Of a stretch of 12,736 nt of DNA, positions 1 to 6,089 are shown piece after piece; position 1 is the first letter of the stretch; the number at the start of each line of letters is the position of its first letter. The notes under the pieces are model-generated. The model worked only from the letters and a program-made list of their open reading frames with translations. It was not told where the DNA came from and searched no databases. Origin of the DNA: JALHUF01 sp050014795 (lineage in GTDB: Bacteria > Acidobacteriota > Terriglobia > UBA7540); the NCBI GenBank assembly GCA_050014795.1, contig JBEKCQ010000112.1:1-12736 (forward strand). Direction: 5' to 3'. Both the position numbers and the translations under genes were made by a program.

Positions 1-560
1 CTGCCGACGGTATTGGTCCCGATCACGCGGTTGGGCTCGCGGATTTCCACTCGCGGCAGCCGCGCCGCCTGCTGGAAGAGCGCCTCCGAGGAAATGCCAA
101 TACCCGGCGCAATCACGCCTCCCAGGTATTCACCTTTCTCCGAGATGGCGTCGAAAGTGATGGCGGTGCCGAAATCCACCACGACGCAGGGCCCACCGTA
201 CTTCTCGAACGCCGCCACGGCATCGGCGATGCGGTCTGCCCCCACCTCCTGGGGATTGTCGTAGTGAATGGCCATACCGGTTCGCGTGCCCGGCCCCAGA
301 AACACGGCCGTGAGATGAAAGTACTTAGCGGCCATTTCTTCCAGCACCGAGTTCAACGGCGGAACGACGCTCGCCACCATGAGCGCATCGATTTGACTGG
401 GCTGGATGGCGTCCAGAGTGAAGAGGTTACGAATCAGGATGCCGTACTCATCGGCGGTCTGGCCACGATTGGTGGAGAGCCGCCAGTGGGCGCGGAGCAC
501 CTGGCCTTCGTAAACACCTAACACCGTGTTCGTGTTTCCGACATCGATGACGAGGAGCAT
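1..560 (-). CDS. coaX: Type III pantothenate kinase CoaX (3'-truncated by window edge)
   Basis: Phosphorylates pantothenate with ATP, the first step of coenzyme A synthesis, in the cytoplasm. The reading frame from the ATG at 560 gives 186 residues before the window ends. Visible motifs, in order, are the N-terminal phosphate-binding DVGNTN (residues 6-11), the GADR motif with the probable catalytic Asp (about 107-110), DFGTA (129-133) and GGVIAPG (147-153). This order is diagnostic of CoaX in the ASKHA fold and distinguishes it from type I CoaA. The family is about 255-260 residues, so about 70 C-terminal residues lie outside. The start is fixed by the family's typical opening (MLLVIDVGNT). 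The Shine-Dalgarno sequence is weak. The gene follows birA by 54 bp, a common pairing, and is probably co-transcribed with it. A palindrome (573-590) lies just upstream of the start. Identification is firm. Confidence 0.96.
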   Translation of the reverse strand, partial: MLLVIDVGNTNTVLGVYEGQVLRAHWRLSTNRGQTADEYGILIRNLFTLDAIQPSQIDALMVASVVPPLNSVLEEMAAKYFHLTAVFLGPGTRTGMAIHYDNPQEVGADRIADAVAAFEKYGGPCVVVDFGTAITFDAISEKGEYLGGVIAPGIGISSEALFQQAARLPRVEIREPNRVIGTNTVG

Positions 561-572
561 GCTTTTCGTAGC

Positions 573-590
573 GCCGCCCTTCAGGGCGGC
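573..590. repeat. Perfect palindrome between birA and coaX
   Basis: The arms GCCGCCC and GGGCGGC flank a four-base loop, and an eighth pair is possible. The element sits in the 54-bp birA-coaX gap, 12 nt upstream of the coaX ATG on the transcribed strand. No T-run follows on the minus strand, so it is not a standard intrinsic terminator. It could be a REP-like dispersed palindrome or a hairpin that tunes coaX translation. The 9-mer GTAGCGCCG overlapping its left edge (568-576) recurs next to the palindrome at 12289-12321. Confidence 0.6.
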
Positions 591-614
591 AGATGTCCGA
601 CGGCGCACTCGCTG

Positions 615-1607
615 CTATTTTACTTCGCCTATTTCCCCCGCGACCAACAACTCTTCGCGGCCGTCGTCGCGGCGCACACGCAGTGCCCCGCTTGGCTCCA
701 GGCCCGCCGTGGTGGCGAGGAATTCCCCTCCGCCCGAAACGACACGAATGCGTTTGCCTTGCGCGTAAGTCGAAGCTGCCGCCCAGGCTCGGGTAATGGC
801 AACGCTTCCCTCCTCCAGCAGCAAACGGTATTCCCGTTCGAACTCCTTGAGGAGAGCTACCAGAATCTGCGCGCGCGAATAGGGCTTCCGGCCTTCCATT
901 CGCAACGACGTGGCGATCTCCTTCAACTCGGGCGGCATCTCGCGGTGGTTCACGTTGAGCCCGATCCCCAGCACCACCGCATGGAGCCGATCGAGTTCCG
1001 CGCTCATCTCCGTGAGGATTCCGCACACTTTCTTGCCGTTCAGCAGCAGGTCGTTGGGCCAGCGGATATCCACGGGCAGTCCCGTGACTGCGTTGACCGC
1101 CCGCTGCGTCGCCACGCCAGCCATCAGCGTGAGCACGGGCGCGGCGGCCGGCGCGAGCGGCGGTCGCAAAATGATCGAAGCGTAGATGCCGCTGGACTTC
1201 TCCGAGTACCAACTTCGTCCCAGGCGGCCTCGTCCCGCGGTCTGCTCTTCGGCCAGAATCACGGTCCCGTGCGCCTCGCCCTGTGCGGCCAGGCTGAGTG
1301 CGACGTCGTTCGTGGAATCGGTACGGAAATAGTGAACAATCCGGTGCCCGATTTGATTCTCGCCCAACTCCGGCCGGACCAGGCTGGGCGCCAGGATGTC
1401 GGGGAGTTTCTGGAGTTGGTAGCCGCTGGAAGGATGGCCCTTGATTTCCACGCCGAGCGCCCGCAACTTCTCGATGTACATCCATACCGTAGAGCGCGTA
1501 ACGCCAATTTCAGCAGCGATTTTTGGCCCCGGCACCACCACCGTGGCATTCTTCGCCAGCAGATAAATGAGCTTGTCGATTTTGCGATCAGTACTTCCGG
1601 TGGCCAT
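615..1607 (-). CDS. birA: Biotin--[acetyl-CoA carboxylase] ligase BirA with N-terminal HTH
   Basis: Activates biotin to biotinyl-AMP and attaches it to the carrier-protein lysine of biotin-dependent carboxylases. From the ATG at 1607 the protein is 330 residues, the usual size of the bifunctional class. Residues about 26-50 form a winged-helix/HTH segment (ending VTRSTVWMYIEKLRALG). The ligase domain shows STND (98-101), the biotin/ATP loop GRGRLGR (125-131), RWPND (182-186), KKVCGIL (192-198) and GIGLNVN (214-220). A short SH3-like C-terminal domain follows. The frame stays open upstream to a GTG at 1700, but that would add 31 residues translated from the AT-rich repeat region, so the ATG is preferred despite a weak Shine-Dalgarno. 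The HTH suggests that it may also repress transcription, possibly its own. Probable promoter at 2024-2052, giving a leader of about 410 nt. Confidence 0.95.
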   Translation of the reverse strand: MATGSTDRKIDKLIYLLAKNATVVVPGPKIAAEIGVTRSTVWMYIEKLRALGVEIKGHPSSGYQLQKLPDILAPSLVRPELGENQIGHRIVHYFRTDSTNDVALSLAAQGEAHGTVILAEEQTAGRGRLGRSWYSEKSSGIYASIILRPPLAPAAAPVLTLMAGVATQRAVNAVTGLPVDIRWPNDLLLNGKKVCGILTEMSAELDRLHAVVLGIGLNVNHREMPPELKEIATSLRMEGRKPYSRAQILVALLKEFEREYRLLLEEGSVAITRAWAAASTYAQGKRIRVVSGGGEFLATTAGLEPSGALRVRRDDGREELLVAGEIGEVK

Positions 1608-1718
1608 ACGTGAAAGACTCTGTTTCCAACCCCGTCTCTGTTTGGCCTGGTAAGTTAGAGAAACAACATGACTTAACAGCTCTGGCCTTAAAAATCCCAC
1701 AGCTGATTCTAAAGGACT

Positions 1719-1894
1719 TACTGGCTTTGCCTTGCCATGACTAAATGCCTAAAGCTAGTATGTTGTTGATCTTAAATAACCTACTGGCTTTGCCTAATTT
1801 TTAAACACCTGCTTTGTTTTCAACAATATACTAGCTTTGCCTCACTATGGAAAATTGTAACTCGTTGAAATTACATAGCATACTGGCTTTGCTT
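1719..1894 (-). repeat. AT-rich array of four degenerate direct repeats
   Basis: The 14-mer TACTGGCTTTGCCT (plus strand) occurs exactly at 1719-1732 and 1782-1795, and with one mismatch at 1829-1842 and 1881-1894. A more decayed copy is near 1806-1817. Start-to-start spacing is 63, 47 and 52 bp. On the minus strand each core reads AGGCAAAGCCAGTA, containing a tiny GGC-AAA-GCC inverted repeat. In three of the copies the similarity continues for about 17 further bases, so the unit is about 31 bp. The array lies between the birA promoter and the birA start. It could be a set of regulator sites, a decayed minisatellite, or part of a small mobile-element remnant. Its function is unknown. Confidence 0.7.
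1751..1838. repeat. 19-bp near-perfect inverted repeat inside the AT-rich array
   Basis: The 19 bases at 1751-1769 (starting AAAGCTAGTAT) are the reverse complement of 1820-1838 (ending ATACTAGCTTT) at 18 of 19 positions. The single difference would form a G-U pair in a plus-strand RNA. The arms enclose 50 bp that contains one direct-repeat core. The left arm can also pair over 10 bases (one wobble) with the nearer core at 1782-1791. Such terminal inverted repeats on a short AT-rich segment recall a MITE, but no target-site duplication was identified. Confidence 0.6.
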
Positions 1895-2023
1895 TTTTGA
1901 CTATAATAAGACTCTCCAAGAGAACGTGAATGCGCCAAGAATGTCCCGGGATGTCGTCCTGCCTCCACCAGCATGATTCACTCCCCCAGCGCGCCCTGCC
2001 GTGCCGAGAAAACCTGCCATTGT

Positions 2024-2052
2024 AGACTAGCACACTTGACCCACAATGTCAA
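2024..2052 (-). promoter_or_regulatory. Sigma-70-type promoter for birA-coaX
   Basis: On the minus strand TTGACA (2052-2047) is followed by exactly 17 bp and then TAGTCT (2029-2024). A TG one base upstream of the -10 makes it an extended -10 element. It reads toward birA and would begin an untranslated leader of about 410 nt that runs through the AT-rich repeats. This is sequence match only; no start site is mapped. Confidence 0.6.
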
Positions 2053-2188
2053 GACCTTTTTGCCCCCGCCGGGGCAGGGTGAGAAACGCAGCGCTGGCCC
2101 TACCCTTCCTGGCGGATTGCCTGACGAATCAGAAACCTCCCGGTGCTGTGCGCTGCAAAACAAAGAAAGAACAACCATAAGGTCTGCG

Positions 2189-3046
2189 TTACAACGGTTC
2201 CATCAGAAAGTGAATGTCTGCCGCCGGCGCGGAGTGAGTCAAGGCGCCGACGGAAACTGCCTCCACGCCTGTCTCCGCGTAAGCGCGAATGTTCGCTGCA
2301 CTAATGCCCCCGGAAACTTCCAGTTGCACCCGTCCGGCGGCGCGCCGCACGCATTCCCGCACCTCGGCGGGTGTCATGTTATCAAGCAAGAGGGCATCCG
2401 CTCCAGCGGCAAGAGCCTCGTCGAGCTCTGCCAGGTTCGCGACTTCCACCTCGATCCGCATGCCCGGCGGGCGTTGGCGCTGCGCACTTTCTACCGCGGC
2501 CCGAATTCCGCCGGCTAAGCGCAGGTGGTTGTTCTTGATGAGAATCCCATCATCGAGCCGCAGGCGATGGTTGCGCCCGCCGCCCACGCGGACTGCGTAC
2601 TTCTCCAGACTGCGCAGGCCGGGCGTGGTTTTGCGCGTGTCGAGCACGTCCGCCTGGAGACCAGCCAGGGCGGCCTTCAGACGCCGGGTCAGAGTTGCGA
2701 TGCCGCTCAAGCGCTGCAGGAAGTTCAAGGCCACGCGCTCGCCGGCCAATAGCGCCGCCGCGGTACCACTCACGACCGCGAGCCGAGTGCCAGGCCTTAC
2801 CTCTGTACCCTCCTCGACCATCAGTTCCCAAGCAACGGAAGGATCGAGCACACCAAAGACTTCCGCCGCCACCGGCAGGCCCGCCACGACAAGGGCCTGC
2901 TTGGTGATGAAGGTGCCGCGTGCCTTCTGGCCTTCGGGAACGGTCAAGCGGGTGGTCAGGTCGCCGCTGCCCAAATCCTCTTTCAGCGCTCCCTCAATTA
3001 GCGCCCGGAGTTCTCCAGGCGCAAGGCCGAGTGAGATTGACGGCAT
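2189..3046 (-). CDS. nadC: Nicotinate-nucleotide pyrophosphorylase (quinolinate phosphoribosyltransferase)
   Basis: Converts quinolinate and PRPP to nicotinate mononucleotide, CO2 and pyrophosphate in de novo NAD synthesis. The protein is about 285 residues, normal for the family. Motifs include the N-terminal ALKEDLGSGDLTT, the substrate-binding DTRKTTPGLRSLEKYAV, GGGRNHR, ILIKNNH, EVEV, LLLDNM, LEVSGGI and the phosphate-binding SVGALTHS near the C-terminus. It directly follows valS. Two starts are possible: the ATG at 3046 (chosen, typical N-terminal length), or a GTG at 3079 only 3 nt after the valS stop, which would add 11 residues and allow translational coupling. Neither has a strong Shine-Dalgarno. 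The gene probably shares the valS transcript. No nadA or nadB lies in the window. Confidence 0.95.
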   Translation of the reverse strand: MPSISLGLAPGELRALIEGALKEDLGSGDLTTRLTVPEGQKARGTFITKQALVVAGLPVAAEVFGVLDPSVAWELMVEEGTEVRPGTRLAVVSGTAAALLAGERVALNFLQRLSGIATLTRRLKAALAGLQADVLDTRKTTPGLRSLEKYAVRVGGGRNHRLRLDDGILIKNNHLRLAGGIRAAVESAQRQRPPGMRIEVEVANLAELDEALAAGADALLLDNMTPAEVRECVRRAAGRVQLEVSGGISAANIRAYAETGVEAVSVGALTHSAPAADIHFLMEPL

Positions 3047-3082
3047 GCGAACTGCGGAAGGACTGCCGGGGCTTGCCACGCT

Positions 3083-5839
3083 TCAGCCCAGCCTCTCGAG
3101 AGATTCCATCACTTTGCGGTAGTGAACGTTCAATTCCGAGTGCCGATGTTCCACACCTCGCACCACGTCCCGCGGGGCGCGACTCAGGAATTCCTGGTTC
3201 TCCAACTGCTTCTTGACCTGGGCAAGTTGCCGTTCCAGTTTCTCCCTTTCCTTCTGCAGGCGGGAGCGCTCGGCCTCACGGTCCACGGGTTCCTCGTGAA
3301 AGAGCCGAAGATCGAAGGTCGGGGTAGCGTGCACCCCGCCCACGCTCGCCGCCAAGTGGCCCCGCGTGAAATTCAGCGCTTGGAGGCCCGCCAGGCGCAG
3401 CACCGTCCCCTGCTGAGCGCGGAGAAGTTCGAGCACCCGCAGATCGTCGCTGGCCACCTGCGCGCTGGGCTTCTGGTTCTGCAGGCCCATCTCGGCCTTA
3501 GCGTTCCTCGCCGTAACGATCAATTCCTGCACGATCTGGAACTGCTTCTCAGACACCGGATCTACCACGCGCTCACCGACCAGGTTGAAGGAGCGCAACG
3601 AGAGCGAGGGCTCCTGGATCGTGTGGGGAAGCTGGTGCCACAGTTCTTCGGTGATGAACGGCATGAAAGGTTGGAGCAGGTGTAGGGACGCTTCGAAAAC
3701 CCGTGCGAGGTTGACCCATACAGGTGGCAATTTCTCACCCTCAATCGCGGCCGTGATTTCGGGTTTTACCCATTCCAGGTACCAGTCACACAACTCGTGC
3801 CAGAAGAAGTGATAGACCTTGAAAGCCGCCTCGTGGAAGCGATAGCTACCTAGCGCTTCGTTCATCTCGCGGCTGACCGTCGCCAGGCGGGAGAAGATCC
3901 AGCTGTCGGGCAACGCCAAGTGCTCAGGTCCGGCCACAGGCTCGAAGCCCACTCCCGGGATGGGCTGTAAGGCCGTGGCCAGTTTGTCCCGGGTGGGTTC
4001 CGGCAGCTTCTGGAGGTTCATCAGGATGAACCTGCCGGCGTTCCAGATCTTGTTGGCAAAGGCGCGGTAGGACTCGACCTTGTCGTAGCTGAAGGAGATG
4101 TCAGTGCCCGGGGCGGCGCTGATGGCCAGCGCAAACCGCACTGCATCTGTCCCGAATCGCTCCGTCACCTCGAGCGGATCGATGACGTTGCCTTTGGTTT
4201 TCGACATCTTCTGCTTGTCCGCGTCGCGCACCAAGGCATGGATGTAAAGCTCGCGGAAGGGCACATCATTCATGAACTTCATGCCCATCATGACCATGCG
4301 CGCGCCCCAGAAGAACAGAATGTCGAAGCCCATGATCATCAGATCGGTGGGATAGAAACGGCGCAAGTCCTGGGTATCGTCCGGCCAGCCCAGTGTGGCA
4401 AACGGCCAGAGCGCCGAGCTGAACCAGGTGTCGAGGACGTCCGTCTCCGGGCGGAGTGACGGCGCCCGGCACTTCGGGCAAGCCGCGGGCGTCTCGCGCG
4501 CCACCACTACGTGGCCGCAGGCGTCGCAATACCAGACGGGGAGGCGGTGTCCCCACCAGAGCTGGCGCGAGATGCACCAGTCGTGGATATTGGTCATCCA
4601 GTCGAGATAGATCTTCTGGTAGTTCTCCGGAACGATGCGGATTCTTCCCTGCTCCACCACGCGGATGGCGGGCTCGGCCAGAGGTTTCATCTTCATGAAC
4701 CACTGTGCCGAAAGGCGGGGCTCCACCACAGTCCTGCAACGTTGGCACGTGCCGACGCTCAGCGGGTAGTCCTCGATTTTCTCCAGCAGCCCGCGCTCGC
4801 GCAGGTCCTGCACCACCGCGTCGCGAGCCTCGTAACGGTCGAGCCCGCGATAAGGGCCGGCCGCCTCGCTCATGTGCGCTTCCTCGTCAATCACCTCGAC
4901 GCGCGGCAGGTTATGCCGCAGGGCAATTTCGAAATCGTTCGCATCGTGCGCCGGGGTCACTTTCACCGCGCCCGTCCCAAACTGGGGATCGACGAACTCG
5001 TCGGCAACCACAGGGATAACGCGCTCGAGCAGCGGCAACACCACGTTGCGTCCCACGACCGGGCGGTAGCGCTCATCCGCTGGGTTCACCGCCACCGCCG
5101 TGTCTCCCAGCATGCTCTCGGGCCGGGTGGTGGCGACGCTGAGATGCCCCGAACCATCCTCAAACGGATACCGGATGTACCAGAGCTTGCCCTGCCGCTC
5201 CTCGTGGATGACTTCCAGATCGGAGACCGCCGTGCCGCAGCGCGGGCACCAGTTAACGATGTACTTGCCGCGATAGATCAGCCCCTCTTCGTAGAGGCGG
5301 ACGAAAACTTCCAACACCGCGCGCGAGTAAGCGGGATCCATGGTGAAGCGGTCGCGCGTCCAGTCACAGGAGGCACCCAGACGCTCCATCTGGTTGCGGA
5401 TCGTACCGCCGCTCTCCTTTTTCCACTTCCAACAACGCTCCAGGAATCCTTCCGGCCCCATCTCCCGCCGCCGACGCTGTCCCTCGCGCCGCCAAGTGCT
5501 TTCGGCTTCAGCCCCTGGTGGGAGGTCCGGCAAAGCTTCTCGTCCCAGTTCTCGCTCCACAATCATCTGCGTGGCGATGGAGGCGTGGTCGGTGCCGGGA
5601 AGCCATAGGACGTTCTCCCCGCGCATGCGGTGCCAGCGCATGAGGACGTCGATTTCCGTGTGCTCCAGCATGTGCCCCATGTGGAGTAAGCCGGTAATGT
5701 TCGGGGGAGGAATCACCAGGCAGAAACGCGGCTGGGAGAGATCATCGCCCGGGCGATACAGCTTGCGCTCCACCCAGTAACGCGCCCAGCGCGGTTCAAT
5801 CGCTTCGGGAGAATAGACCTTGGGGATCTCGGCTGCCAC
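3083..5839 (-). CDS. valS: Valyl-tRNA synthetase
   Basis: Class I aminoacyl-tRNA synthetase that charges tRNA-Val. The 918 residues match the family's usual 880-950. In order: the HIGH-type motif HMGH (53-56) after PPPNITG; the editing (CP1) domain with TTRPES (237-242) and GTGAVKVTPAHD (288-299); cysteine pairs CPRC (198-201), CQRC (365-368), CDAC (438-441) and CPKC (454-457), which look like zinc ribbons; DTWFSS (470-475); the KMSKS-type motif as KMSKT (544-548); an anticodon-binding domain; and a C-terminal coiled coil rich in Glu/Arg/Lys (about 850-890) typical of ValRS. Residues about 103-127 form an extra Pro/Arg-rich stretch before the conserved FLERCWKWKKESGGTI. The start is GTG at 5839, supported by GGGAG nine bases upstream on the transcribed strand. 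A good promoter sits at 5886-5914. nadC follows immediately. Confidence 0.97.
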   Translation of the reverse strand: MAAEIPKVYSPEAIEPRWARYWVERKLYRPGDDLSQPRFCLVIPPPNITGLLHMGHMLEHTEIDVLMRWHRMRGENVLWLPGTDHASIATQMIVERELGREALPDLPPGAEAESTWRREGQRRRREMGPEGFLERCWKWKKESGGTIRNQMERLGASCDWTRDRFTMDPAYSRAVLEVFVRLYEEGLIYRGKYIVNWCPRCGTAVSDLEVIHEERQGKLWYIRYPFEDGSGHLSVATTRPESMLGDTAVAVNPADERYRPVVGRNVVLPLLERVIPVVADEFVDPQFGTGAVKVTPAHDANDFEIALRHNLPRVEVIDEEAHMSEAAGPYRGLDRYEARDAVVQDLRERGLLEKIEDYPLSVGTCQRCRTVVEPRLSAQWFMKMKPLAEPAIRVVEQGRIRIVPENYQKIYLDWMTNIHDWCISRQLWWGHRLPVWYCDACGHVVVARETPAACPKCRAPSLRPETDVLDTWFSSALWPFATLGWPDDTQDLRRFYPTDLMIMGFDILFFWGARMVMMGMKFMNDVPFRELYIHALVRDADKQKMSKTKGNVIDPLEVTERFGTDAVRFALAISAAPGTDISFSYDKVESYRAFANKIWNAGRFILMNLQKLPEPTRDKLATALQPIPGVGFEPVAGPEHLALPDSWIFSRLATVSREMNEALGSYRFHEAAFKVYHFFWHELCDWYLEWVKPEITAAIEGEKLPPVWVNLARVFEASLHLLQPFMPFITEELWHQLPHTIQEPSLSLRSFNLVGERVVDPVSEKQFQIVQELIVTARNAKAEMGLQNQKPSAQVASDDLRVLELLRAQQGTVLRLAGLQALNFTRGHLAASVGGVHATPTFDLRLFHEEPVDREAERSRLQKEREKLERQLAQVKKQLENQEFLSRAPRDVVRGVEHRHSELNVHYRKVMESLERLG

Positions 5840-5885
5840 GAAGAGTGACTCCCAGGCTCGCTTCTAAATGACTCGAAATCATACC

Positions 5886-5914
5886 ACTATAGCGGCTGGG
5901 AAAAGGCCAGTCAA
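5886..5914 (-). promoter_or_regulatory. Sigma-70-type promoter for valS(-nadC)
   Basis: On the minus strand TTGACT (5914-5909) and TATAGT (5891-5886) are separated by exactly 17 bp, each one base from consensus. The expected start near 5880 gives a leader of about 40 nt ahead of the valS GTG. That is too short for a T-box, and no T-box-like structure was seen. Confidence 0.65.
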
Positions 5915-5927
5915 ACGCCTCTGGTAG

Positions 5928-5953
5928 CGCAAGGCCCGTTCCGTGGCCTTGCG
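5928..5953. repeat. 9-bp-arm hairpin between the receiver gene and valS
   Basis: The arms CGCAAGGCC and GGCCTTGCG are perfectly complementary around an 8-base loop. It lies downstream of the receiver-protein gene and immediately upstream of the valS -35 box. No T-tract follows directly on the minus strand, so it is at best an atypical terminator. GTAGCGC overlaps its left edge. The rest of the 5840-6089 gap holds the valS promoter and nothing else recognised. Confidence 0.5.
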
Positions 5954-6089
5954 GCTCTTCAAGGTGGAGAGTTGAGAATCCGCCTCGTCAGGGCGCGGAG
6001 GGCCTGCTGCCGGACCTTGGAGGGGTGGTCTGGTCGGCTAGCCTTCAATCCGAGGGAGGAGCAGTCCTCACTTCTGGCCGGCTTGGCTC

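Larger units (their letters stand above)
1608..2188. other. Gene-free region upstream of birA (about 580 bp)
   Basis: No convincing coding frame is present on either strand. The part nearest nadC (about 2053-2188) has ordinary composition and contains a hairpin at 2061-2076 (TGCCCC/GGGGCA, 4-base loop) that lacks a following U-tract on the minus strand. A promoter reading toward birA lies at 2024-2052. The part from about 1700 to 1910 is strikingly AT-rich compared with the genes and carries the repeat array and inverted repeats listed separately. A 39-codon minus-strand frame beginning with the ATG at 2020 resembles no known protein and is not called. Confidence 0.7.

Noticed and set aside
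448..1485. 345-codon minus-strand frame overlapping birA and coaX
   Set aside because: It is out of frame with both genes, whose motifs are unambiguous; it is Arg/Gly/Pro-rich as expected of a GC-rich shadow.
1719..1894. CRISPR array
   Set aside because: Repeats are only 14 bp strictly conserved, diverge between copies, have uneven spacing (47-63 bp) and no cas genes are nearby.
1719..1894. Cyclic-di-GMP (GEMM) riboswitch, because GCAAAGC recurs
   Set aside because: The matching GGCAAACC arm and the P2/P3 stems of the consensus are missing; the match is a short coincidence repeated with the unit.
1845..2033. 62-codon minus-strand frame upstream of birA
   Set aside because: It begins inside the promoter -10 region and runs into the AT-rich repeats; no protein-like motif.
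2061..2076. Intrinsic terminator for nadC
   Set aside because: The TGCCCC/GGGGCA hairpin is followed by A residues, not T, on the transcribed strand.
4511..5608. Long plus-strand open frame (365 codons) opposite valS
   Set aside because: It is antisense to a well-conserved valS with complete synthetase motifs; the translation is His/Arg-rich shadow sequence.
5840..5885. T-box or other amino-acid leader for valS
   Set aside because: The predicted leader is only about 40 nt and shows no T-box sequence or specifier loop.
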